64,000 bases of DNA from JAMHWF01 sp964371405 (GCA_964371405.1 CAYJLV010000010.1:42706-106705); one strand, 5' to 3'; counted from the stretch's first letter, positions 31,659 to 39,726 are shown. The notes: generated by a model from the letters alone, not told the origin. Made by a program: numbers and translations.

Positions 31659-32102
31659 CTACCGCGCCGCGCGCAGCGCGGCGATCCGCGCCGCCGCTTC
31701 CTTCTTGCCGAGCTGCCGCAGCGCCGCGATGGCCGGCAGGTGCCGGTCGCGCGGGCGCGCCTTGCCGGCCTCCCAGTTGTAGACCGACTGGCCGGAAGTG
31801 CCGACCAGCAGCCCGCAGTCCTCGGCCGAAAGCCCGAGGCGCCGGCGCTGGGACACCAGGCTCTTGGCGCTGTAGCGCGTCGCCTTCGCGGGCCGCTCGT
31901 CCTCGCCCGCCGGCGCCGCCTTCGCGGCCCGCCGGCCGAACCGCCGCAACTCCTGCTCGAGCGCCTGCGCCCGGCGCTTGAGCGCAGCGATCTCGGAGCG
32001 GTGCGCATGCACCAGCTTCTTGAGGGCCTCGGTCTCGGCGCGCAGTTCCTTGCGGGCGACGCGTGCGATCTCGCTTTTCAGGACGGAAGCAATATTCGGC
32101 AT
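31659..32102 (-). CDS. Coiled-coil helix-turn-helix DNA-binding protein
   Basis: Protein of 147 aa. The first about 60 residues form a charged coiled coil (SVLKSEIARVARKELRAETE, LVHAHRSEIAALKRRAQALE). After a basic linker comes an XRE-type HTH (LVSQRRRLGLSAEDCGLLVG, TSGQSVYNWEAGKARP) and a short tail (RHLPAIAALRQLGKKEAAARI). It resembles small Burkholderiales XRE regulators with a leading coiled coil. The start is ATG 32102 or ATG 32111 (three codons earlier), neither with a good ribosome-binding site. It is convergent with ridA. The upstream 181 bases to 32283 hold no recognised feature. Confidence 0.75.
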   Translation of the reverse strand: MPNIASVLKSEIARVARKELRAETEALKKLVHAHRSEIAALKRRAQALEQELRRFGRRAAKAAPAGEDERPAKATRYSAKSLVSQRRRLGLSAEDCGLLVGTSGQSVYNWEAGKARPRDRHLPAIAALRQLGKKEAAARIAALRAAR

Positions 32103-32283
32103 GGACGCCATTTTGCAGGATATTGGCGGTCGGTGTGGAGCGGCCCGAACTTTTGTAGATGCCCCAACGGCGCGCGGCCGGAAGCCAGCGCATGATCGCA
32201 CCGAATCCAGCATCCGGAGCCACTCATTCTTGTAGCGGTTTGCAGCGGATGCTTCTTTGGTCTTCAGGATCGAGGTCAGTCCG

Positions 32284-32412
32284 ATGCCAAGAATCAACTC
32301 CTACGACCGTAAAGTCCTCGGCGCCTTCGAAAAAGGCAAGCTGGAATCCGTCACCACCAAGAACGAACTCGCGAAGTTCAAGGCCGCCGCTCGCGCGACG
32401 GTCATCAACACC
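32284..32412 (+). pseudogene. Truncated CopG/BrnA-like antitoxin fragment
   Basis: From ATG 32284, about 41 codons read INSYDRKVLGAFEKGKL, then SVTTKNELAKFKAAARATVI. This matches the N-terminus of CopG-type antitoxins whose next segment is normally a ribbon-helix-helix (KDRRVNIRLS and so on). Here the match stops at about 32406, and the frame runs into the antisense of the HTH antitoxin gene at 32413. It is therefore a remnant without its DNA-binding part, and no toxin partner is visible upstream. Family assignment rests on remembered similarity and is tentative. Confidence 0.55.
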
Positions 32413-32691
32413 TCACACCAGCTCGATCTGCATCTTCCGTCCGACCAGCGCCGCTGCGCGCTGCAGCGTCGTGAGTGTCACGTCGCGCGTCGGATCGAGC
32501 AGCCGGTCCACCTGCGACCGGCTGGTCTTCAGCAGCTCGGCCAGGCGCGTCTTGCTCAGGGCGCGTTCCTGCATCGCTTCCATCAGTTGCCACACGACCA
32601 CTTCCTTGACAGCCAAGGCCTGGGTTTCCTCGAAGACGCCTTCGCCTTTCAGGAAATCGTCGAGGCTCGATCCGCGCCGCTTCTTGCTCAT
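32413..32691 (-). CDS. XRE/HigA2-type antitoxin (toxin partner degraded)
   Basis: Protein of 92 aa: SKKRRGSSLDDFLKGEGVFEE, then AVKEVVVWQLMEAMQERALSKTRLAELLKTSRSQVDRLLDP (HTH) and VTLTTLQRAAALVGRKMQIELV. This is the usual layout of HigA2/RelB-like HTH antitoxins encoded after a RelE/HigB2 toxin. The ATG at 32691 overlaps by ATGA the remains of such a toxin. The antitoxin itself looks complete, so it may survive as a solitary repressor. The position directly abutting the CopG-type fragment suggests a rearranged toxin-antitoxin hotspot. Confidence 0.8.
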   Translation of the reverse strand: MSKKRRGSSLDDFLKGEGVFEETQALAVKEVVVWQLMEAMQERALSKTRLAELLKTSRSQVDRLLDPTRDVTLTTLQRAAALVGRKMQIELV

Positions 32692-32790
32692 GCCTTCAAC
32701 TCCTTCATCCGTTTGCGCGCCGGCGCTGCGATAGAAGACCAGCGGCGCATCTTGAGGGTGTCGCTTCGGCCATGCCTCACCATGCGACGA
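32688..32790 (-). pseudogene. HigB2/RelE-like toxin remnant with internal deletion
   Basis: Reading towards the antitoxin, one frame has DAPLVFYRSA (about 32722-32748), the typical N-terminus of HigB2-like toxins. Directly after it, in another frame, comes ARKRMKELK with the stop at 32688-32690, typical of their C-terminus. Full toxins have about 80 residues between these two pieces, so a deletion with frame change appears to have removed the whole catalytic core. The limits of the remnant on the upstream side are uncertain. This assignment relies on short motif matches. Confidence 0.5.
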
Positions 32791-32897
32791 ACGTACCGTG
32801 CAAGGTACGTCTTGGCAAGACATTTCAGGCTATGCCCCGCAGCCTTGGCTATCCTCGGCAGCAAGCCAACCAACAACGAACCACCGCGAGCCCACCG

Positions 32898-33371
32898 ATG
32901 ACCCCACCCAAGTACCACTGGGAAGACTTCACCCCCGGCTGGCGCCACGAGTCGCTGCCCAGAACGCTCACGTCGCACGAGATCGTGGCGTTCGCGCGGG
33001 AATTCGATCCGCAGTCCTATCACACCGACGAAGAGGCGGCGCAGGCCTCGCCCTTCGGCGGCCTGATCGCCAGCGGCTGGCATACCTGCAGCGTGGCGAT
33101 GCGGCTGATGTGCGACGGCTACCTGCTGCAGACCTCGTGCATCGGCTCGCCGGGGCTCGACGGCCTGCGCTGGCTCAAGCCGGTGCGGCCGGGCGACGCG
33201 CTGCGGCTGCATGCGACGGCGCTCGAGCAGACCGCGTCGCAGAAGGATCCGACGCGCGGCACGGTGAGCTTTCGCTGGGACGTGCTGAACCAGAACGACG
33301 AGGTCGTGTGCTCGATGACGGGCCGGCAGCATTTCCGTCGCCGCACGTCCGCGGCGATGCCGCCGGCCTGA
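32898..33371 (+). CDS. MaoC-like hot-dog dehydratase
   Basis: Protein of 157 aa with a single MaoC (R-hydratase) hot-dog domain. YHWEDFTPGWRHESLPRTLT is followed by the catalytic Asp/His segment IVAFAREFDPQSYHTDEEAA, then FGGLIASGWHTCSVAMRLM and LRWLKPVRPGDAL. It adds or removes water from an enoyl-thioester or similar compound. ATG 32898 has only a weak upstream purine run. Neighbours (toxin-antitoxin remnants, an ICMT-like gene) do not indicate a pathway. It may serve the aryl-CoA catabolism encoded elsewhere in the window. Confidence 0.87.
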   Translation: MTPPKYHWEDFTPGWRHESLPRTLTSHEIVAFAREFDPQSYHTDEEAAQASPFGGLIASGWHTCSVAMRLMCDGYLLQTSCIGSPGLDGLRWLKPVRPGDALRLHATALEQTASQKDPTRGTVSFRWDVLNQNDEVVCSMTGRQHFRRRTSAAMPPA

Positions 33372-33413
33372 TGCCGCGGGCCGAAGGCGTGGACTTGCGC
33401 TGAAGGCCGAACC

Positions 33414-33875
33414 ATGTGGACGCTCGAACACAAGGTGCCCCCGCCGGTCGTCGGCGTGCTCGTCGCCGCCGGCATGTGGGGCCTGTCGCTGCTCGGCCCG
33501 CAGCTATCCGTCCCGGCCGTACCGAAGTACGCGGTCGTGGCCCTGCTCGCCGCCGCGGGGCTGGCGTTCGACCTGACGGGCCTGCTCGCCTTTCGCGCCG
33601 CCCGCACCACGGTCAACCCGCTCGCGCCCGAGCGTGCGTCGGCTCTCGTCACCGGCGGGGTCTACCGCATCACGCGCAACCCGATGTACGTGGGCATGGC
33701 GTTGCTGCTGTTGGCGTGGGCGGTGTACCTCGCCGCCCTGCTGCCGTTCACGGGCCTCGTCGCCTTCGTCGCCTGGATCACGGGCTACCAGATCCGGCCG
33801 GAAGAACGCGTCCTCGCAGGCCGCTTCGGAGAGGAATACGCGCGCTACGCGGCGCGCGTGAGGCGGTGGTTGTGA
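33414..33875 (+). CDS. Isoprenylcysteine-carboxyl-methyltransferase-like membrane protein
   Basis: Protein of 153 aa with about four hydrophobic segments, including YAVVALLAAAGLAFDLTGLLAF and GMALLLLAWAVYLAALL. It carries the ICMT/PEMT cofactor-binding pattern: TGGVYRITRNPMYVGMALLLL and RPEERVLAGRFGEEYARYAARVRRWL. Bacterial members methylate unknown small substrates or lipids using S-adenosylmethionine. The start is ATG 33414, 42 bases past the MaoC stop, without a strong ribosome-binding site. The substrate is unknown. Confidence 0.85.
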   Translation: MWTLEHKVPPPVVGVLVAAGMWGLSLLGPQLSVPAVPKYAVVALLAAAGLAFDLTGLLAFRAARTTVNPLAPERASALVTGGVYRITRNPMYVGMALLLLAWAVYLAALLPFTGLVAFVAWITGYQIRPEERVLAGRFGEEYARYAARVRRWL

Positions 33876-34026
33876 GGCCCTGCCCGAAAGCAGAATCACC
33901 CACCCCGGGTCAAGCAGTGCCTTCCGAAGCCGTGGCTCGGGGCCGGGGGGCGTATCTTCCAGCGTGCCGGCTCTCGCGGGCCGCCCCCAGGCGAATTCCG
34001 GAGGCCGTCAGGCCGGAGGAGGCACT

Positions 34027-34866
34027 ATGAGCCGTTTCCATCGCCTGTTGCGCAAGCCCTTCTTCGGCCGGTTCGAGGTGCCCTGGACGTGGCCCGACGG
34101 GACGACGGAGGCGGCGTGGGAGCGCGTCGCCATCCCGGCCCGTGGCCGATCCCGTCTCGCCGGCCTGTGGGGGCCGGCCGAGGGCGACGCGGTCGGCACG
34201 CTGGTGCTTGCGCACCCGATGGGCAAGGCGGCAAAGGGGTTCTGGTTGCGGCAGGGTCATGCCGAACTCTTTCGCCGGGCGGGTTTTCACGTGCTCGCGT
34301 TCGACGCCAACGGCTTCGGCGAGAGCGAGGCGACCTCGTTCGACTACCCCGCGGACATCCTCGCTGCGGGGCGGTGGGCGCAGCAGCGGGAGCCTGCGCT
34401 CGCCGTCGGCCTGGTCGGCGCCTCGTTCGGCGCCGGCTGGGGGCTGTGCTCGATGGCCCGGCCCGGCAGCCCGTACTGCGCCGCTGTGCTCGAGGGGGCC
34501 TTCCCGACGCTGCCCGAGTTCTGGCGGCACTATCCCCTCGCCTACGCGACGCTGCGGATGTCGCAGCTCGTATGGCCGTCGATCGAGAAGGGCCTGCGGC
34601 CGGAGCGCGAGGCGGCCCGCGTCGTCGGCCGCCCCGCCGTGCTGCTCGTCTACGGCGATCGCGACGAGTACACGCCGCCCGCGCACGGCGAGCGCCTGCT
34701 GCGCGCGTTCGGCGATGCGGCGCGCGCCGATCTGTGCGTCATTCCAGGCGTCGGCCACACTTGGGCCTACCGCGACGCGGCCGAGACCTATGCGCAGCGC
34801 GTGCTGCCGTTTCTCGACCAGGCGCTACGCACACGACAGGAAGCGACATGGCAATCTCCTGGCTGA
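34027..34866 (+). CDS. Alpha/beta hydrolase
   Basis: Protein of 279 aa with the alpha/beta hydrolase fold. Early strands are TLVLAHPMGKAAKGFWL and HVLAFDANGFGESEA. The nucleophile elbow is VGASFGAG (Ser). The acid is in LLVYGDRDEYTPP and the catalytic His in IPGVGHTWAY. The start at ATG 34027 is supported by GGAGGCACT just upstream, and the longer frame from 33964 is not needed. A Trp-rich N-terminus (EVPWTWPDGTTEAAWERV) precedes the core. The last 19 bases overlap the following gene. No signal peptide, substrate unknown. Confidence 0.85.
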   Translation: MSRFHRLLRKPFFGRFEVPWTWPDGTTEAAWERVAIPARGRSRLAGLWGPAEGDAVGTLVLAHPMGKAAKGFWLRQGHAELFRRAGFHVLAFDANGFGESEATSFDYPADILAAGRWAQQREPALAVGLVGASFGAGWGLCSMARPGSPYCAAVLEGAFPTLPEFWRHYPLAYATLRMSQLVWPSIEKGLRPEREAARVVGRPAVLLVYGDRDEYTPPAHGERLLRAFGDAARADLCVIPGVGHTWAYRDAAETYAQRVLPFLDQALRTRQEATWQSPG

Positions 34867-35264
34867 CGGTCCTGCAGGCCGTTCCCTGGTCCGAGGTGAT
34901 CAGCAACGCGCCGAAGGTCGCCGAAAGTGCGAAAAAGCTCTGGGCCGCCGTCGCGCGCAAGGGCGACCCGGTACCCTCGCCCGTGCCGCCCGGCGCGACC
35001 CCGATCCCCGAGGAGCCGCCGGACAGCGCGGTCGCCGAGCTGCAACACAAGCTCGTCGCGCTGGAGTCGGCCGTCGCCGACCTGCACGCCCAGATGCTGG
35101 CGTCGTCGCAGCTGGTCAAGGAACTGGCCGAACAGAACACGCAGCTCATCGCGCGCATCGAACTCAACCGCCGCCGCACCGCCTGGCTGGTCGTCGCCGT
35201 CGCGCTCTCGGCGGCCGTGTCGATCGCCTTCGGACTTGCACTGGTGCTGCCGCGTGGCGCCTGA
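34848..35264 (+). CDS. Coiled-coil protein with C-terminal membrane anchor
   Basis: Protein of 138 aa, family not recognised. The N-terminus has SWLTVLQAVPWSEVISNAPKV and a Lys-rich helix (ESAKKLWAAVARK). A Pro-rich linker follows (VPSPVPPGATPIPEEPP), then a coiled coil of about 45 residues (LQHKLVALESAVADLHAQM, QLVKELAEQNTQLIARIEL). It ends with a basic stop-transfer (NRRR) and one membrane helix (WLVVAVALSAAVSIAFGLALVLP). This tail-anchored layout suits a scaffold or regulator at the inner membrane. It starts inside the end of the hydrolase gene, so the two are probably translated together. Confidence 0.75.
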   Translation: MAISWLTVLQAVPWSEVISNAPKVAESAKKLWAAVARKGDPVPSPVPPGATPIPEEPPDSAVAELQHKLVALESAVADLHAQMLASSQLVKELAEQNTQLIARIELNRRRTAWLVVAVALSAAVSIAFGLALVLPRGA

Positions 35265-35376
35265 TGCGTGCAACCCGCGGTCGGAGAGCGAGCTCGTGCC
35301 GGTGCTGCAGACCTGACCGCCGCGTCGCCGCTGTTTCCGGCTGCCAGGTCTACAGTCCGATCCAGGAGGCCGTGCC

Positions 35377-35808
35377 ATGTCGAACCCGAGTCCCGAGTCG
35401 CTGGTGTCGATGCTCGAAGCCTTCGCAGACGCCTTCAACCGCCACGACGCCGATGCGTTGATGTCGTTCATGACGGCCGACTGCGTCTTCGAGGCGTCGG
35501 CGGGGCCCGACGCCTGCGGCGCGCGCTACACCGGTCGCGACGCCGTGCGCGCTGCCTTCGTCGACGTGTGGACGACGTCTCCCGATGCGCACTGGGGTGG
35601 CGCGCGCCATTTCGCGCACGGCGAGCGCGGTATCTCGGAGTGGACGTTCACGGCAACGCGAGCAGCGGACGGCAGCCGCGTCGAGGTGCAAGGCTGCGAC
35701 CTGTTCACCTTTCGCGACGGCCGGATCGCGCTGAAGAACTCGTACCGCAAGAATCGCCCGCCGTTGCCGACGGGTGCTGCCGCCGCACGCCTTGCGTCGC
35801 CGCCATGA
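35377..35808 (+). CDS. SnoaL-like/ketosteroid-isomerase-like protein
   Basis: Protein of 143 aa in the NTF2/SnoaL superfamily. LVSMLEAFADAFNRHDADAL is followed by FMTADCVFEASAGPDACG, the strand pattern VRAAFVDVWTTSPDAHW, ISEWTFTATRAADGSRVEV and GCDLFTFRDGRIALKNSYRK. ATG 35377 behind CCAGGAGGCCGTGCC. Members are small isomerases, hydrolases or ligand carriers. The Arg/Lys-rich end (YRKNRPPLP) is common in a group of uncharacterised proteobacterial homologues. Stands alone, convergent with a small gene on the other strand. Confidence 0.85.
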   Translation: MSNPSPESLVSMLEAFADAFNRHDADALMSFMTADCVFEASAGPDACGARYTGRDAVRAAFVDVWTTSPDAHWGGARHFAHGERGISEWTFTATRAADGSRVEVQGCDLFTFRDGRIALKNSYRKNRPPLPTGAAAARLASPP

Positions 35809-35826
35809 CGCGGCGCTTGGCTCCCT

Positions 35827-36063
35827 TCAACTCCGCCCTGAACGCCGGCTCCGCGGCTGCAGCTTGTCGATCTCTGCGAACTGCTGCTTGAGCAGCAGTT
35901 GCAGGGTGCGGGCGTGCTCCACGGACAAGCGCAGACACGTCGTGCCGGATTCGTCGTCGCGCTCGGGTCGAGACATCACCAGCGCGTCGAGGCGGATCTC
36001 GAACACGCCCTTGTCGTGTCGCAGCGCCTTCAGGCGCTGCACTTCAATGTCGAAGGGCTTCAA
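35827..36063 (-). CDS. Small conserved-looking hypothetical protein
   Basis: Protein of about 78 aa: FDIEVQRLKALRHDKGVFEI, LDALVMSRPERDDESGTTCL, VEHARTLQLLLKQQFAEIDK, then a basic tail. It is hydrophilic with no membrane span and no recognised family. The likely start is TTG 36063, which has GGAG 10 bases upstream and gives a compact fold. A GTG at 36138 would add 25 disordered residues. Composition (many acidic and basic pairs, few Pro/Ala runs) differs from out-of-frame shadows in this GC-rich DNA, which is why it is kept. The 286 bases between it and the divergent amidase contain no clear feature. Confidence 0.55.
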   Translation of the reverse strand: MKPFDIEVQRLKALRHDKGVFEIRLDALVMSRPERDDESGTTCLRLSVEHARTLQLLLKQQFAEIDKLQPRSRRSGRS

Positions 36064-36349
36064 TGTCGTTCTCCGGGGCGCGTGCTTCGCCGGATTGTCC
36101 TCCGGCTCAATCGCAGCACGCGCAAGTGCTTTGCGCACAGTGGCGCAGGCACATCGACGGCGGCAGCGGCCGCGAGGCGGGTCAGGCCGATGCGCGCGTC
36201 GCGCCGGGCGCTTCGGCCAGGTTCCGCAGCAGTGCGCCGCCGTCGCCGCGCTGACCCGTGGCTGTCATCGAAACTGACGCAAGATGCGCAGCGCGGGCTC
36301 GGCAACGATCCCTCGGCGAACACCCCTCCGCCTGCCCGGGAGACCGACG

Positions 36350-37825
36350 ATGAAGTCCCACCGCACCACGCCCGACATGCACCCGACGCCCGACGTCGAC
36401 ACGCTCACCGCGACCGACATCGCGCGCGCCGTCTGCTCGCGGCAGCTCACGAGCGAGGCCGTGACGCAGGCCTGCCTCGCGCGCGCCCGCCAGCGCCCCG
36501 AGCTCAATGCCTTCATCACGCTCGACGAGGCCGGCGCGCTGCGTGCCGCGCGCGAGATCGACGCCCGCATGGCTGCCGGCGGCACCTGCCCGCCGCTGGC
36601 CGGCGTGCCCATCGTCGTCAAGGACAACATCCACGTCGGAGGTCTGCCGTCGACGGCGGGCACCCCGGCCTTGAAGGGCTTCGTGCCAGCGGCCGACGCG
36701 CCCGTCGTCAAGCGGCTGCGCGATGCCGGCGCCGTCGTGCTCGGCAAGACCCACATGCATGAGCTCGCATTCGGCATCTCGGGCTACAACACGGCGTTCA
36801 ACGCACCCGGCACGCAGTCCGGCGTGCGCAACGCCTACGATGCATCGCGCTCGGCGGGCGGCTCGTCGTCGGGCACCGGCGCAGCACTCGGCGCGCGCAT
36901 GGCGCCGGCCGGCCTGGGCACCGACACCGGCGGCTCGGTGCGCATCCCGTGCGCCTTCAACGGTTGTGCATCGCTGCGGCCGACGGTCGGCCGCTATCCC
37001 GGCGAAGGCATCGCGCCGATTTCGCGCACGCGCGACACGGCGGGACCGATGGCGCTGACGATGGCCGACGTCGAACTGCTCGACCGCGTGATCACCGGCT
37101 CGCCCGTCGTCACGGCGGTCGACCTGAAGGGCGTGCGCCTCGGCCTCATGCCCGACTCCCTCGCCAATCTCGACGCCGACACGCGCACCGCGTTCGACAC
37201 CGCGCTCGGCAAGCTCGAGGCTGCCGGGGCGACGGTGGTCGACGCCGCTCTGCCGCAACTCGCGCAGCTCAACGGCGCCGTGGCCTTTCCGATCGCACTC
37301 CACGAGGCCTACGACGGCATGGTGGCCTACCTGGCGCGCTGGGGCACCGGTGTGACGATCGATCAGCTCGCCGCCGCCATCGCCAGCCCCGACGTGAAGG
37401 AGATCTACACCGACCTGGTGCTGCCGCGCCTGCTGCCGGCGCCCGACGGCAAGGCCGTGCCGTCTAAGCCGGCCTACGACGCCGCGATGTCGCAGCACCG
37501 GCCGGCGCTGCAGCAGCTCTATGCGCAGGCCTTCGAGGCGCAGCAGCTCGATGCACTCGTCTTCCCGACGACGCCCGCCGCCGCGATGAAGGCCGACGCC
37601 GACGCGAGCAGCCTGCCCAACTTTCTGCTCTGCATCCAGAACACGGACCCGGGCAGTAATGCCGGCATCCCGGGGCTGCAGGTGCCGATGGGCATGGGCC
37701 GGGCGGTGCGTGTGCCGCTGGGGCTGGGCCTCGACGGGCCCGCCCGCAGCGACCGCCGGCTGATCGCCGTCGGCATGGCGGTCGAGTCGGTGCTCGGGCG
37801 CGTGCCGGCGCCGCCGGCGCGCTGA
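36350..37825 (+). CDS. Amidase-signature enzyme, indoleacetamide-hydrolase-like
   Basis: Amidase of 491 aa. The Ser-cisSer-Lys triad is visible: Lys in IVVKDNIHVGG, and the two serines in SAGGSSSGTGAA and GTDTGGSVRIPCAFNG. The stretch LRPTVGRYPGEGIAPISRTRDTAGPMA matches the IaaH group (indole-3-acetamide to indole-3-acetate) more than generic amidases. ATG 36350 follows CGGGAGACCGACG. Alternative ATG 36377. Arylacetamide or mandelamide substrates are possible given the aromatic-acid genes in the window. The gene stands alone, so regulation is unknown. Confidence 0.85.
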   Translation: MKSHRTTPDMHPTPDVDTLTATDIARAVCSRQLTSEAVTQACLARARQRPELNAFITLDEAGALRAAREIDARMAAGGTCPPLAGVPIVVKDNIHVGGLPSTAGTPALKGFVPAADAPVVKRLRDAGAVVLGKTHMHELAFGISGYNTAFNAPGTQSGVRNAYDASRSAGGSSSGTGAALGARMAPAGLGTDTGGSVRIPCAFNGCASLRPTVGRYPGEGIAPISRTRDTAGPMALTMADVELLDRVITGSPVVTAVDLKGVRLGLMPDSLANLDADTRTAFDTALGKLEAAGATVVDAALPQLAQLNGAVAFPIALHEAYDGMVAYLARWGTGVTIDQLAAAIASPDVKEIYTDLVLPRLLPAPDGKAVPSKPAYDAAMSQHRPALQQLYAQAFEAQQLDALVFPTTPAAAMKADADASSLPNFLLCIQNTDPGSNAGIPGLQVPMGMGRAVRVPLGLGLDGPARSDRRLIAVGMAVESVLGRVPAPPAR

Positions 37826-37854
37826 GGTCAAGGGTCGAGCTGATCCGTGGTTTG

Positions 37855-38811
37855 CTACGCGTGATCCGCCAGGAAGCGCTCGAGCTCCCTGGCGAAGCGC
37901 ACCGGCTCGGCGACGTGCGGCGAGTGCCCCGACAACGGATACACGGTCACGCTGGCGTGCGGCACGGTGCTGCGGTACCAGGCATCGAGCGGCACGCGCG
38001 CGTAGTGCGCGCTGCGCCCGCCGAGCACGACGAGCAGCGGCGCGTCGAGCCGCGCGAGCACGGGGCGGAAGTCGGCGGCGGCGAGCGACTCGGCCAGGTC
38101 GAGCAGCGTGGCGGTGTCGATCTGCTGCAGCCAGTGGCGCAGCAGCCGGCCGAGCGGCGAGTTCTCGGCCAGGCGTCGCGCGGCCCACGCGCCGGCCGCC
38201 GCTTCGACTTCGTGCACCACGGTCGCCGCGAGATCCTTGCGTGCGCCGGCGATCAAGCCGCCCAGCATCGCGGCGCTGCAGCCGCCGAAGAGGCCGCAGC
38301 GCCATTCGTCGTCGGTCACGATGCGCGGCGACTGATCGACCAGCGCCACCGCCGCGACGCGCGCCGTGCCGTGGTCCGCCAGGTACTGCAGCACGGTGAG
38401 CGCGCCCATCGAGTGGCCGACGAGCGCGGCGCGCTCGAGCCGGAAGTGGTCGAGCAGCTGCTGCAGGTCGCGCGCGAGCCGCGCCAGCGTGATCGGCTCG
38501 GCAGTCTGCGGCCGGCAGTTGCCGTGGCCGCGCGCATCCCATGCGTAGCAGCGGTGGCGGGCGGCGATGCGCTTGGCGATCGGCAGCCAGTGGCGGTGCG
38601 AACAGCCGAGCCCGTGCACCAGCACGACGGGCGCGCCCTGCCCCGTCACGCGCACCGGAATCGGCTGACCGTCGTCGGCCGGAAAGCGCGCCAGGCGCGC
38701 GTCGTCGGGGATCGGCCGGCCCAGCAGACCGAGGTTGCGCAGCGCGCCGACCAGGCTCGCGAAGCCGGTCAGTCGCCGCGGCGGCGGTTCGGGGGGGCCG
38801 GCTGAGTCCAT
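37855..38811 (-). CDS. Alpha/beta hydrolase
   Basis: Protein of 318 aa. The oxyanion segment is VVLVHGLGCSHRHWLPIAKRI, the nucleophile elbow is LVGHSMGALTVLQYLA (Ser), and the acid strand region is PLLVVLGGRSAHYA. The catalytic His is in YPLSGHSPHVAEPVRF. It resembles carboxylesterase/ring-cleavage hydrolase types. The acid position is unusual (Gly-Gly-Arg-Ser where Asp is expected), so the acid may come from another strand. ATG 38811. The frame stays open to 39333 only because the repeat-protein gene lies antisense there. Convergent with the amidase, substrate unknown. Confidence 0.82.
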   Translation of the reverse strand: MDSAGPPEPPPRRLTGFASLVGALRNLGLLGRPIPDDARLARFPADDGQPIPVRVTGQGAPVVLVHGLGCSHRHWLPIAKRIAARHRCYAWDARGHGNCRPQTAEPITLARLARDLQQLLDHFRLERAALVGHSMGALTVLQYLADHGTARVAAVALVDQSPRIVTDDEWRCGLFGGCSAAMLGGLIAGARKDLAATVVHEVEAAAGAWAARRLAENSPLGRLLRHWLQQIDTATLLDLAESLAAADFRPVLARLDAPLLVVLGGRSAHYARVPLDAWYRSTVPHASVTVYPLSGHSPHVAEPVRFARELERFLADHA

Positions 38812-38877
38812 GGCGGGCGAGGGCCTGAACAGGCCCCGGCTGGCGCGATGGTACGCGCGGCTCGCGCGGAAAAGAAC

Positions 38878-38909
38878 TTGAACCGCCGCGGCGGTGCGCG
38901 CAACCCATG
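38878..38909 (+). promoter_or_regulatory. ECF-type promoter P3
   Basis: TTGAACC (38878-38884), 15 bases, GCAACCCATG (38900-38909), 71 bases before the first repeat-protein start. The preceding AAAGAAC is shared with P4, showing that the promoter was copied along with the gene. Confidence 0.75.
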
Positions 38910-38980
38910 GGCGGACGGCAAGCAAACCCGCAACGCCGCCGACCTCGACGAACCCCACACCGACCCCCCAGGAGCCCGCC

Positions 38981-39553
38981 ATGAAAACCTTCCCCCGCAT
39001 CGCCCTCGTCGCCGCCCTCGGCTTCTCAGCGCTCGGCGCGATGGCCGGCGAGATCGCCGACAGCCAGATCGTCGGCAACGGCGCCGTCAACAGCTCGATC
39101 GGCCTGAACTCCAAGGCGCTGCAGAACATCGGCGTCGCCGAAGGCAACGGCAAGATCCGCAACTCGCGCGTCGTCGTCACCGGCGCCGTCAACACGTCGC
39201 TCGGCGTCAGCACGACGGCACGCCAGAACATCGGCCACGCCAAGGACAGCGGCGAAATCTCGCGCACCACGGTGCTGGCGACCGCCGTCAGCAACACGGC
39301 GGCCGGCGCCTTCAGCAGCGCCGAGCAGGACATCGGCTTCGCCTACGGCAACGGCAAGGTGCAGGACTCGTTCGTCAGCGCGATCGGCGCGAAGAACACG
39401 GCCGGCGGCCTGAAGGCGACGGCGCTGCAGCAGATCGGCGGCGCCAGCGGCAACGGCGTGCTGCGCAACTCCTACGTCGTCTCCAACGGCGCCATCAACA
39501 GCGCCGGCGGCATCCTGAGCACGGCGGAGCAGCGCATCGGCGTCGCCCGCTGA
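38981..39553 (+). CDS. Exported protein of five 34-residue repeats (copy A)
   Basis: Protein of 190 aa with a signal peptide (KTFPRIALVAALGFSALGAMAG). The rest is five repeats of exactly 34 residues. The Q-x-I-G-x-A motif has Gln at 48, 82, 116, 150 and 184, with Asn at 37, 71, 105, 139 and 173 and Gly at 41, 75, 109, 143 and 177. Consensus pieces are VNxSxGxxSxAxQxIGxA, GNGKI and S/T-x-V. There is no Cys, and the chain is rich in Gly, Asn, Ser and Ala. Regular Gln/Asn ladders of this type suggest a beta-solenoid or amyloid-forming secreted protein, reminiscent of but not the same as curlin repeats. AGGAG lies 7 bases upstream of ATG. ECF-type promoter P3 precedes it. Function not established. 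Confidence 0.85.
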   Translation: MKTFPRIALVAALGFSALGAMAGEIADSQIVGNGAVNSSIGLNSKALQNIGVAEGNGKIRNSRVVVTGAVNTSLGVSTTARQNIGHAKDSGEISRTTVLATAVSNTAAGAFSSAEQDIGFAYGNGKVQDSFVSAIGAKNTAGGLKATALQQIGGASGNGVLRNSYVVSNGAINSAGGILSTAEQRIGVAR

Positions 39554-39571
39554 GCCGCGCCGACCCGGCAG

Positions 39572-39602
39572 ACGCCACGGCCCCATGCCGTGGCGTTTCT
39601 CG
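39572..39602 (+). terminator. Terminator after repeat-protein copy A
   Basis: ACGCCACGG (39572-39580), 7-base loop, CCGTGGCGT (39588-39596) followed by TTCTCG. A perfect 9-bp stem 19 bases after the stop separates copy A from promoter P4 of copy B, so the two copies are separate transcription units. Confidence 0.7.
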
Positions 39603-39625
39603 TTTCAGGGGACCGGCGAAAGAAC

Positions 39626-39657
39626 TTGAACCGTTCTCGACGCAGCCGCAACCCATG
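39626..39657 (+). promoter_or_regulatory. ECF-type promoter P4
   Basis: TTGAACC (39626-39632), 15 bases, GCAACCCATG (39648-39657), 69 bases before the second repeat-protein start. It lies 748 bases from P3, matching the 746-base distance between the two gene starts. Confidence 0.75.
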
Positions 39658-39726
39658 TGCGGATGGCTCGCAAGGCCACCGAAATCCGAACCCTCCCGAC
39701 ACCCCACGACTCCCAAGGAGCCCGCC

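Noticed and set aside
32898..33431. C-terminal extension of the toxin remnant frame as a 247-aa protein on the minus strand
   Set aside because: The upstream part is antisense to the MaoC gene. Only the last residues before 32688 resemble a toxin end.
37855..38811. Hydrolase as part of the repeat-protein locus
   Set aside because: It is transcribed away from the locus, has no signal peptide and lacks the ECF-type promoter.
36182..38908. 908-aa open frame on the minus strand
   Set aside because: It lies mostly antisense to the amidase and out of frame with the hydrolase at 37855. Composition is low-complexity Arg/Ala/Gly and no family is recognisable.
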